NCBI GenBank assembly: GCA_030431165.1
Contig: JAUIJQ010000235.1
Location: 1-5,766, forward strand
Origin: Rhodothermia bacterium
GTDB lineage: Bacteria > Bacteroidota > Rhodothermia > Rhodothermales > JABDKH01
DNA: 5,766 nucleotides
Reading direction: 5' to 3'
Part shown: one piece after another, positions 1-5,663 of the stretch
How the letters are laid out: each line of letters opens with the position of its first letter
How positions within the stretch are numbered: the first letter of the stretch is position 1
The notes under the pieces: generated by a model
Told to the model about the DNA's origin: nothing
The model's database searches: none
Seen by the model: the letters and a program-made list of their open reading frames with translations, nothing else
Position numbers and translations under genes: made by a program

Positions 1-65
1 CCGAGTACAAGACAATCATGATCGACGCGACCTATCTCAAGGCGCACCGCACGGCGTCGAGCCTG
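1..65 (+). pseudogene. IS5-family transposase, internal fragment
   Basis: Frame +3 from base 3 reads EYKTIMIDATYLKAHRTASS. This closely resembles the conserved segment around the first catalytic Asp of IS5-family (IS427-like) DDE transposases, where I remember the pattern as IDAT-LKAHRTA. After about base 65 the frame no longer looks like a transposase; the family's usual continuation into an RLIGRTKGG-like stretch is absent, and the DNA instead codes for a beta-helix protein on the other strand. The fragment is therefore cut on its 3' side at a point internal to the transposase, not at an IS end. Its upstream part lies outside the window. The assignment rests on about 20 residues, but the match is distinctive. 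Confidence 0.72.
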
Positions 66-920
66 ACCGACCACGAGATCAGTGGTTCGAAAGGTGCTGT
101 TCGCATCGGTGACCAGAATCGAGCCAACGCTTGTGGGGTCGGTCGCGATCGCTGTCAGGTCGGCGACATCCGCCAGGCCGCCGTTGGATACCACGACATT
201 GCCCTGGGCTCGAAGACCGGCAGCGACATCGAAAGTCTGCGCGTTCCAGACGGAACCGGCACCGGAGAGGGTCGCGTTGCCGACACTCGAGAGCAGTCCC
301 GTCGGATCGGCGACGGCGCCGGCGGAGATTCGCACGTTGGTCGAGTTGATCACGCCGCCGGCGGTGACGTTGACCGTGCCGATGGCATCGCCCAGCGGGC
401 CCTGGCTCACCAGCGCCTGGCCGACGACGAAGTTGTTGCCCGTCGCGTTGAAGGTGCTTCCAGCGCCGGAGACGTTGAGCGTCGCGTTGGCGCCGGTGAA
501 CTCGCCGATGAAGATGTTGCACACACTTGCACAAGTCGCGTCGCCGGTTGCTTCGACCAGCGCACCGTTGAGTACCTCGAAGGTGCCCAAACCGCGCAGA
601 TTCAGGCGATCGCCGATGGTTTGCAGATTCAGCGTGCTGCCTGCGCCGGTGAGGGTCAGATCGCCGGTGCCGAGTTCATCCGTGCCGATGGTACCCGTCG
701 TCAGGATGCTGCCATTGTCGATGAGAAGCGATGCGCCATCGGAGATGAATACTTCCTCCAGAGGTCCCAGATCCAGGTCGCCGGTCTCCGGTTCGAGCGC
801 GCCGTCGCCAGTGAAGACGATGCCCGTCGGGGTGATGTCACCGTAGGCAGGCGCCACAAACCCTACCAATCCATAAATGAGTATTGCACACGCAACGAAT
901 GCACATCGTGCTGCGATCAT
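1..920 (-). CDS. Secreted T5SS/PEP-CTERM-type repeat surface protein, N-terminal part (3' end interrupted)
   Basis: This frame is open from ATG at 920 to the left edge. Residues 1-27 form a signal peptide: Arg5, a hydrophobic core to about Val22, and a probable cleavage site after Ala-Tyr-Gly. The mature part is rich in Gly, Thr, Asn and Val. The motif GAGS(T/V)xN recurs at residues 92-98, 152-158 and 220-226, with a variant at 272-278. VVGQA follows at 165-169 and 283-287, and NGG or AGGV turns lie between. This is the pattern of the T5SS/PEP-CTERM-associated repeat, a beta-helix stalk found in autotransporter passengers and exported surface proteins. Cys130 and Cys134 form a CxxxC pair. Repeat-like coding stops at residue 287 (about base 60); beyond that the frame crosses the transposase fragment. 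No beta-barrel or PEP-CTERM anchor is in the window, so the export route is unknown. A weak AAGGA lies 11 nt before the start. Confidence 0.8.
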   Translation of the reverse strand, partial: MIAARCAFVACAILIYGLVGFVAPAYGDITPTGIVFTGDGALEPETGDLDLGPLEEVFISDGASLLIDNGSILTTGTIGTDELGTGDLTLTGAGSTLNLQTIGDRLNLRGLGTFEVLNGALVEATGDATCASVCNIFIGEFTGANATLNVSGAGSTFNATGNNFVVGQALVSQGPLGDAIGTVNVTAGGVINSTNVRISAGAVADPTGLLSSVGNATLSGAGSVWNAQTFDVAAGLRAQGNVVVSNGGLADVADLTAIATDPTSVGSILVTDANSTFRTTDLVVGQARRRAVRLEIGRVDHDCLVL

Positions 921-970
921 CGAACAGTCCGTCCTTGGTCAGTTGTCAGTGAAGTCACAGTTGTCCATTC

Positions 971-976
971 ATTCTA
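971..976 (-). promoter_or_regulatory. Possible -10 element for the surface-protein gene
   Basis: On the - strand the bases read TAGAAT, five of six matching the sigma-70 consensus TATAAT, about 50 nt before the ATG at 920. No good -35 hexamer lies 16-18 nt upstream. The call is therefore tentative and may need an activator if it is real. It sits in the 141-bp divergent gap shared with the kinase operon. Confidence 0.25.
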
Positions 977-987
977 GGTGGTGGGGC

Positions 988-1017
988 TTGGCCAAAGAGT
1001 GCGGCGTATCCCATATC
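988..1017 (+). promoter_or_regulatory. Weak candidate promoter for the kinase-caspase operon
   Basis: TTGGCC (988-993) and CATATC (1012-1017) are separated by 18 nt and lie upstream of the kinase start. Each hexamer matches the sigma-70 consensus only in part. It is the best pair I could find by eye in the divergent gap, and no clear operator palindrome accompanies it. Confidence 0.18.
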
Positions 1018-1061
1018 TGTGGGGGTGCGATCGTTAGACTGCCGGTTCGCAGGAAGCGGAC

Positions 1062-2462
1062 GTGCACATGGCAGAGCAGGCTTACCCGGTCTCCGAATAC
1101 GGAATGGATGACGATGCGACCGTTGTCCATCGACAGGACCATGATGACGACGCCACGCAGGTGCGTGCGGCGGCGGGTCCGGCTGCTGACAGAGCGCTTG
1201 CGCCAGGTACTGTCATCAAGGACCGCTTCGTGGTTGACGCCACCCTCGGGCGCGGCGGCATGGGGGTGGTGTACCGTGCGCTCGATCTGCGCAAGCAGGA
1301 AGCCCACGACCGGGACCCATACGTTGCGCTGAAATCATTGTCGGATGCCTACCAGCGTGACGAGCGCATGGTCGTCGCATTGCAGCGCGAAGCACGCAAA
1401 GCGCAGACGCTGGCGCATCCGAACATCGCCACCGTCTACGACTTCGACAGGGACGGCAGTCTCGTCTACCTCACAATGGAACAGCTCAGCGGCGAGCCGA
1501 TGGACGAGTTCATCGCCAAGCACCCAGAAGGCCTGCCGCACGAGCGTGTGCTGCAGATTCTGCGCGGGCTTTGTCTTGGTCTTGCGTACGCGCACAACAA
1601 AGGCATCGTACACTCCGATTTCAAACCCGGAAACGTGTTTCTGTCTGAAGACGATCACCCGAAGATTCTCGACTTCGGCATTGCCCGTGCCACGCCGGTG
1701 AGCGGTGAGGTCGCGGCTTCGAACACCACTGAATTCGACGCCGGCGAGCTGGGGGCGTTGACGCCATCCTATGCGGCGATCGAGATGTTTCTGGGTGAAG
1801 CACCGCACCCCGCAGACGATGTGTATGCGCTCGCCATCACCGCTTACCAGCTCTTTACTGGCCGCCACCCGTTCGACGGCAAGCCGGCGCCGCAGGCACG
1901 CGCCGAAGGGCTTAAGCCTGAGCCCATCCCAGGGCTCAAGCGTCGCCAATGGCGTGCGATTCGCGACGGGCTCGCGTTCGAACGAGCGGATCGCATCGAA
2001 CATGCAGCGAAATTTCTTTCGGGTTTCGAACGGGCTGGCAAAGCCTGGCTCTTCGGCGGGCTCACAGTCGTGCTCGGGCTCATACTGGCTGGATATTTCA
2101 GCTTCGTGCAGATTCAGGAACAGGCGCGCATCGCCCCCGATGTGCCGTTCGAAGAGCTAGCCCCGGAGATGCAGACGGAAATTGAGCGCCTGCTGAGCGA
2201 GGGCGACACGTTGCTGGGCTTTCGGGATCACGCGAGTGCTCTCATCCTCTACCGGAAAGCCTACGACCTGCATCCGCGAAACGCCGAAGCCACCGGCAAA
2301 ATGCTGGCGCTTCTCGAAGAGCTTTCGGACCGGGTCGCTGAGATGAATGACCCGACAGCCACCAATACGCTGCGGCAGAACGTGGACGAACTGATGGCGG
2401 TCGACGGATTTCTTGCCAACCATGATCGTCTCAAGGCGGTGAGCGTGAGGCTTGGCGAATGA
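1062..2462 (+). CDS. Transmembrane Hanks-type Ser/Thr protein kinase with periplasmic TPR-like tail
   Basis: The kinase domain spans about residues 56-320. It has the P-loop GRGGMGVVY (63-71), the ATP-binding Lys91 in VALK, helix-C Glu110, the catalytic loop HSDFKPGN (184-191, catalytic Asp186), DFG at 204-206 and the helix-F Asp253 in DDVYAL. Two positions differ from textbook kinases: HRD is HSD (non-RD) and APE is AIE (239-241). All core catalytic residues are present, so it is probably active. A hydrophobic helix at about 328-349 crosses the membrane, leaving about 115 periplasmic residues, of which 379-425 look like a TPR hairpin. The acidic N-terminus carries DDDAT twice (16-20, 28-32). 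The start is GTG at 1062, with AGGAAG at 1051-1056 well spaced for it; ATG at 1068 is the alternative. The stop overlaps the caspase start, so the two are probably co-translated. The substrate is unknown. Confidence 0.93.
   Translation: MHMAEQAYPVSEYGMDDDATVVHRQDHDDDATQVRAAAGPAADRALAPGTVIKDRFVVDATLGRGGMGVVYRALDLRKQEAHDRDPYVALKSLSDAYQRDERMVVALQREARKAQTLAHPNIATVYDFDRDGSLVYLTMEQLSGEPMDEFIAKHPEGLPHERVLQILRGLCLGLAYAHNKGIVHSDFKPGNVFLSEDDHPKILDFGIARATPVSGEVAASNTTEFDAGELGALTPSYAAIEMFLGEAPHPADDVYALAITAYQLFTGRHPFDGKPAPQARAEGLKPEPIPGLKRRQWRAIRDGLAFERADRIEHAAKFLSGFERAGKAWLFGGLTVVLGLILAGYFSFVQIQEQARIAPDVPFEELAPEMQTEIERLLSEGDTLLGFRDHASALILYRKAYDLHPRNAEATGKMLALLEELSDRVAEMNDPTATNTLRQNVDELMAVDGFLANHDRLKAVSVRLGE
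2445..2462 (+). promoter_or_regulatory. Shine-Dalgarno and ATGA start/stop overlap coupling kinase and caspase genes
   Basis: GTGAGG (2445-2450) lies inside the last kinase codons, with 8 nt between it and the ATG at 2459. That ATG shares four bases (ATGA) with the kinase stop TGA at 2460-2462. This arrangement supports ATG 2459 as the true start and suggests translational coupling with a fixed production ratio of the two proteins. Confidence 0.75.
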
Positions 2463-4093
2463 TCTTCAGGTCAATTTTGCTCGTGGCATTTGTACTTTTG
2501 TTGCCCATTTCGCCGGCTGGTCTGGCGGAGACCAGCCCGACTGCAGGCAATGATCAGATCAGCAAACTACATGTCGTGGACTGCCTACTGCCGGGCCAGG
2601 TGCGCCAGCTCGGGCGTCGCACGTTCCTGTCTCCACGCAGACCGACCCGCACGACTGCCGCGGATTGTGAGATTCGCGGGGGCGAGTATGTTGCGTTCGA
2701 CCGGGCCGACTACAAGACCGCGCTGAAGGTCTGGATGGAGGCCGCTCAGGCTGGTGACGCTGAGGCGCAGACCAATGTCGGAGAGATCTTCGAAAAGGGC
2801 CTCGGTACCACGCCAAATTACGAAGCCGCGCTCACCTGGTACGAGAAAGCCGCCCAGCAGGGCAACACGCGCGCACAGTTCAACCTCGGTACCCTCTATG
2901 AAATGGGGCTCGGCGTACCGGCCAACAAGGTGATGGCGCTCAACTGGTATCGTCGCGCCTGGGGTGTCGCTACGGATGATGTGGTGTTTGCCTCTGCAGC
3001 GGAGCGCGAACAGGACGCACTGCGGCAACGGCTGAGTCGGTCGATCGAAGAGAAAGAGGCGCAGATCGGCCTGCTTCGCGATCAGGTGACCCAGCTCACG
3101 GACAAGCTCAACCTGTCGACAGACGCGGAATCCTCGCTACGCTCTCAGGCCAAGACACTGCAGTCGCTCATCGACCAGCTCGAGGCGCAGAAAGACGACA
3201 CGGCGCGGGAACTGGCCGCCATCGAGCCGCCGCCAAGCGGCGAGCCGAAGACCCGACAGCCCTTGCAGGCGGTGCTGCAGGCACAGGATCCGGCGGCTGC
3301 CAGCGTCGCACCGCGAATGTACAAGGACCTCAATCTCGGCCGCTATTTTGCACTGTTGATCGGCAACCAGAATTATACCTCGCTCGACAACCTGGAGACG
3401 CCGTTGAACGACATCGAGCGCGGCCGAAAAGTGCTAGAAGAGAAGTACGGCTTCACCGTGCTGACCATAGCCGACAGCGATAACGTCGCGCTGATGGAAG
3501 CGATTAACGACCTGTATGAAATCCTTGATGAGAACGACAACCTCCTGCTCTTCTACGCCGGGCACGGCAACCGTCTGACCACCGGCGAAAAGGAAATCGG
3601 CTACTGGCTGCCCGCCAATGCCAATCAGCCTCCAAGGAACACATTTTGGGTGCCCAACGAGTTCATCAGCGGTCACCTCTCGCGGCTGAGGGCGAAACGC
3701 GTGCTCGTGGTCGCGGATTCCTGCTACGCGGGACTTCTGTCGACGGAGCCGACGTTCCTCCTGCTGGGTGACGACGCGCCGAGCTACAGCAACCTCGATT
3801 TTCTGTCATTCAAGCTGCAGAAGCGTTCGCGTCTCCTCTTGGCATCAGGAGGTGACAAACCGGTGCTCGATGGCGGTGGCGATGGTCACTCGGTGTTTGC
3901 CCGGGCGTTCTTCGACGAGTTGGAAGCCAACGATCGACTCATGGCGGCGCCGGAACTGTATCTGAGCGTAAAGTCGCGTGTTACCGAACGGGCGGCGGCG
4001 ATGGACTTTGCACAGACGCCGGATCTCAAAACGATCAAAGCGGCGGGCCATGAGGTGGGAGATTTCTTCTTCGTGCCGGCGGCTCTGAGGTAA
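2459..4093 (+). CDS. Exported caspase-like (C14) protease with Sel1 repeats and coiled coil
   Basis: Residues 1-23 are a signal peptide (Arg4, a Leu/Val-rich core, cleavage probably after GLA23); there is no lipobox. Next is a short module with Cys42 and Cys70 (CLLPGQVRQLG, then DCEIRGGEYV). Sel1-like repeats follow at about 82-170, with typical AQ-NLG-LYE-GLGV and WYEKAAQQG patterns. Residues 181-255 are a heptad-rich coiled coil, then a Pro-rich linker. The caspase domain begins at about 294 (RYFALLIGNQNY). Its catalytic dyad is His369 in FYAGHG and Cys422 in ADSCYAG, both at strand ends as the fold requires, so it should be active. Caspase-like peptidases usually cut after Arg/Lys (metacaspases) or Asp; the specificity pocket cannot be judged here. 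It is probably periplasmic and may meet the kinase's periplasmic tail. No substrate is evident. It is the second and last gene of the operon. Confidence 0.92.
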   Translation: MIFRSILLVAFVLLLPISPAGLAETSPTAGNDQISKLHVVDCLLPGQVRQLGRRTFLSPRRPTRTTAADCEIRGGEYVAFDRADYKTALKVWMEAAQAGDAEAQTNVGEIFEKGLGTTPNYEAALTWYEKAAQQGNTRAQFNLGTLYEMGLGVPANKVMALNWYRRAWGVATDDVVFASAAEREQDALRQRLSRSIEEKEAQIGLLRDQVTQLTDKLNLSTDAESSLRSQAKTLQSLIDQLEAQKDDTARELAAIEPPPSGEPKTRQPLQAVLQAQDPAAASVAPRMYKDLNLGRYFALLIGNQNYTSLDNLETPLNDIERGRKVLEEKYGFTVLTIADSDNVALMEAINDLYEILDENDNLLLFYAGHGNRLTTGEKEIGYWLPANANQPPRNTFWVPNEFISGHLSRLRAKRVLVVADSCYAGLLSTEPTFLLLGDDAPSYSNLDFLSFKLQKRSRLLLASGGDKPVLDGGGDGHSVFARAFFDELEANDRLMAAPELYLSVKSRVTERAAAMDFAQTPDLKTIKAAGHEVGDFFFVPAALR

Positions 4094-4162
4094 GGCGGAG
4101 ACGACAGGCGTAAAGGGTTTCTACCAGACAGTTGCTTAAGTATGTCAACGAGGCCGCCAGTC

Positions 4163-4294
4163 GCCTAACACCAGATTAAGCAGCGTGGCTGCTCCTGGGA
4201 GCTTTGCGACAAAACGTCGAAGCTATTCCTGGCTTTGCGTTGGCTTGCTGCGTCCGAGTGAGCGCCAGCGATCGACTTCAACCACATGTTAGGT
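4163..4294 (-). other. attC: attC recombination site of the MAPEG cassette (terminal site of the array)
   Basis: Read on the - strand, the site opens with R'' ACCTAAC (4294-4288) and closes with R' GTTAGGC (4169-4163), matching the RYYYAAC and GTTRRRY core boxes. The L'' side (TTGAAG) and L' side (CTTAA) pair with one extra G on the L'' side, as expected for the extrahelical base that sets strand choice by the integrase. The inside folds: GCAGC pairs with GCTGC, and AGCTT-TG-CGAC with GTCG-AAGCT around an AAAAC loop. It starts 11 nt after the MAPEG stop. It is the last attC before host-type sequence. Confidence 0.82.
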
Positions 4295-4305
4295 GTACCC
4301 ACTCT

Positions 4306-4710
4306 TCAAGCCACCACACCCGTAACGAGTAGGCCGATGAGCACTAATAACGTAATGCCAAAGCTTATCGATCGCATAGTCGGCTGATTTGCGTAGTAGC
4401 ACAAGGCATAGACGGCGCGGCCCACAACATAGGCCCAAGAAAGATAAGCAGTATAGGTTGCATCAGCGTCATTGAATATACAAAACAAGATAAGAACGAT
4501 ATAGATCGCAATGCTCTCGTTTGTATTCGCAAGCGTTCTACTCGCCCGAAACAATGGGTCTGCGTGATTCGGCTCTGGAGGTGTGCCTGGCACGTGCCTA
4601 GATTTGATTCCCATGATGTCAGCTACGAGCAGTTGAACGAGCAATAGGAGCCCAAGTGCACCCCAGGAGTAGATCGTAAGCTCGTAGGAGTTCATCAATA
4701 TCTCAGTCAT
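4306..4710 (-). CDS. MAPEG-family integral membrane protein (cassette gene)
   Basis: This 134-residue protein has four predicted membrane helices, at about 13-33, 66-80, 86-106 and 115-133. The family signature follows the first loop: RASRTLANTNES (55-66), then VGRAVYALCYY (96-106) and an Arg113-containing turn. This matches the eukaryote-like MAPEG family, whose members include microsomal glutathione transferases and eicosanoid enzymes; bacterial members are mostly uncharacterised, and glutathione-dependent detoxification is only an inference here. The start is ATG 4710; Met6 at 4695 is an alternative. The start lies just after the core of the upstream attC, whose AGG is 8 nt before the ATG and may act as a ribosome site. 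Base composition is less GC-rich than in the kinase operon, in keeping with a mobile cassette. Confidence 0.85.
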   Translation of the reverse strand: MTEILMNSYELTIYSWGALGLLLLVQLLVADIMGIKSRHVPGTPPEPNHADPLFRASRTLANTNESIAIYIVLILFCIFNDADATYTAYLSWAYVVGRAVYALCYYANQPTMRSISFGITLLVLIGLLVTGVVA

Positions 4711-4717
4711 GATGTGT

Positions 4718-4861
4718 GCCTAATACCTTGTTGAACGGCGAAAGTGTGGAGGGCGCTTTTGCGACTGAATGGCGAAGCCATTCGCAGCGGGGCCCGGAGC
4801 GCATTCGTCCGAGTGACTGAACCCAAAGGGCGTAGGAACGACTTTAACTACCATGTTCGGT
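4718..4861 (-). other. attC: attC site of the VOC cassette, with degenerate core boxes
   Basis: On the - strand it runs from ACCGAAC (4861-4855) to ATTAGGC (4724-4718). It shares with the other two sites the block CATG-n-GTTxAAGTCG and, further in, CACTCGGAC. Differences suggest decay: R'' has G where a pyrimidine is expected, L'' reads GTTAAAG where the others have GTTGAAG, and R' begins ATT instead of GTT, so the G at the strand-exchange point is lost. The VOC gene ends inside the site (stop TAA at 4846-4844), so part of R'' is also coding. Confidence 0.68.
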
Positions 4862-5233
4862 GTCTGGTGGTTCATGACACACGAATTCAAGATTGTGCCC
4901 GTCGGGATCGAGAATAAAGCAAGCGTAGTAATTTTCGTGATAGTGACTGCGAATGCCAGGCTGCCCATTGTCGGTGCCACCTGCTGAAATCGCTGCTTTG
5001 TACAATTGGTCTACTTCTTGGCGGGAATCAACCCGAAAAGCAACGTGGGTTTTTTGGATAGCACCTTTCTGCCGCACGATTGCGAAAACAGCGTAATCCC
5101 GGTCCCCGAAACCGACTGCAATCTCACCAAAATCTCGGTTAACTGGTAGCCCATTGGAAGCAAGTAGACCCTCATAGAATTTGCGACTTCTCAAAACATC
5201 CGATACGTGCAAATTGAGATGGTCGAGATTCAC
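4844..5233 (-). CDS. VOC-superfamily protein (glyoxalase/bleomycin resistance/dioxygenase fold; cassette gene)
   Basis: This 129-residue protein has the single-domain VOC layout of two beta-alpha-beta-beta-beta modules. Module one starts LDHLNLHVSD and continues to SRKFYEGLL; module two starts KTHVAFRVDS and ends ILDPDGHNLEFVCHE. Probable metal ligands are His5, His63 and Glu116, at the positions usual for metal-binding VOC enzymes. This indicates a metal-dependent enzyme such as a glyoxalase- or glutathione-transferase-like (FosA-type) protein, but the substrate cannot be read from the sequence. The start is GTG at 5233, chosen because it begins the first strand and lies 7 nt from the R' core of attC 5241-5354; its only Shine-Dalgarno-like bases are the AGG of that core. 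The C-terminal residues TEHGS are encoded by the attC. It is a cytoplasmic, single-gene cassette. Confidence 0.87.
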   Translation of the reverse strand: MNLDHLNLHVSDVLRSRKFYEGLLASNGLPVNRDFGEIAVGFGDRDYAVFAIVRQKGAIQKTHVAFRVDSRQEVDQLYKAAISAGGTDNGQPGIRSHYHENYYACFILDPDGHNLEFVCHEPPDTEHGS

Positions 5234-5240
5234 GAGTGAC

Positions 5241-5354
5241 GCCTAACACTCAGTTAAGCGGCCAAGACGCCGAGGACATAAATGTGATTCACATTTTGGC
5301 CGCAGGTGCTTGGTCCGAGCGACTGAAAGGAGCGACTTCAACTTCATGTTAGCT
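5241..5354 (-). other. attC: attC recombination site of the toxin-antitoxin cassette
   Basis: On the - strand it opens with R'' AGCTAAC (5354-5348) and closes with a perfect R' GTTAGGC (5247-5241). L'' GTTGAAGTCG and L' GCTTAAC pair with one extrahelical G. The interior has a strong stem, GCGGCCAA (5258-5265) with TTGGCCGC (5296-5303). Near the tip lies a second, near-perfect palindrome, AAATGTGA (5280-5287) with TCACATTT (5289-5296). It is the most canonical of the three sites. The toxin stop codon TAA lies inside R''. Confidence 0.85.
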
Positions 5355-5663
5355 GCCACCATCCCGATCCGAGAGAATGAAGTTGCGCAACTCCCTTTCG
5401 CTTCGCATGACATAAAGCACATAGACACGATCATCAGAGTGCCGATAGAAGATTCTGCAAGGGCCTACAATGAGTTCTCTATATCGGGATCTAGTCAATT
5501 CAGGTGGACGCCGACCAGATTCTGGGAAGTCTCGTAATCGTTGGATTGCATCAAAGACGCTCTTCACAAGACGTTTCGCTGCGCCCCCATCATCTAGCGC
5601 TATGTATTCGGCGATCTCTTCAAGATCTTCAAGTGCCGGATCGGTCCATACTATTCGAGCCAC
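5349..5663 (-). CDS. RelE/ParE-family toxin of a type II toxin-antitoxin system (cassette gene)
   Basis: This 104-residue basic protein has the ParE/RelE fold signature. Two N-terminal helices begin WTDPALEDLEEIAEYIA (6-22). LRDFPESGRR (43-52) follows, then a beta-sheet core YRELIVGPCRIFYR (61-74) and VYVLYVMRSER (80-90). ParE proteins poison gyrase and RelE proteins cleave mRNA on the ribosome; the sequence resembles the ParE side more, but this is not decisive. The start is GTG 5663, overlapping the 3' end of the antitoxin frame by 13 bp, which favours coupled translation. There is no strong independent ribosome site. The stop TAA (5351-5349) lies in the attC core box. Such pairs are common in chromosomal integrons and are thought to stabilise the array. 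Confidence 0.9.
   Translation of the reverse strand: MARIVWTDPALEDLEEIAEYIALDDGGAAKRLVKSVFDAIQRLRDFPESGRRPPELTRSRYRELIVGPCRIFYRHSDDRVYVLYVMRSERELRNFILSDRDGGS

Noticed and set aside
82..846. + strand ORF of 254 aa rich in Pro, Ser and Val
   Set aside because: It is a shadow of the - strand repeat protein; its composition comes from reading the repeat codons in reverse.
18..977. Long + strand ORF of 319 aa at the left edge
   Set aside because: Only its first ~16 codons resemble a protein family (transposase). The rest has no domain-like pattern and lies opposite the repeat-protein gene, whose frame has a signal peptide and regular motifs.
1335..2003. - strand ORF of 222 aa inside the kinase gene
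   Set aside because: It is antisense to an unambiguous kinase domain, and its residues show no domain logic; long shadows are expected in high-GC DNA.
2585..3028. - strand ORF of 147 aa within the caspase gene
   Set aside because: It is antisense to the signal-peptide-proximal and Sel1 coding region, with no recognisable protein features.
4131..4149. Possible terminator after the caspase gene
   Set aside because: GTTG and CAAC can pair over a long loop, but the stem is only four bases and no T-run follows.
4720..4980. - strand ORF of 86 aa overlapping attC and the VOC gene
   Set aside because: It runs through attC sequence and is out of frame with the VOC domain; no family resemblance.
5280..5296. 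CRP-like palindrome (TGTGA and TCACA)
   Set aside because: The half-sites are separated by one base, not the six needed for a CRP dimer site. It is better explained as the apical hairpin of the attC.
5310..5537. + strand ORF of 75 aa across attC and toxin
   Set aside because: It starts inside the attC and is antisense to the toxin, with no plausible domain.
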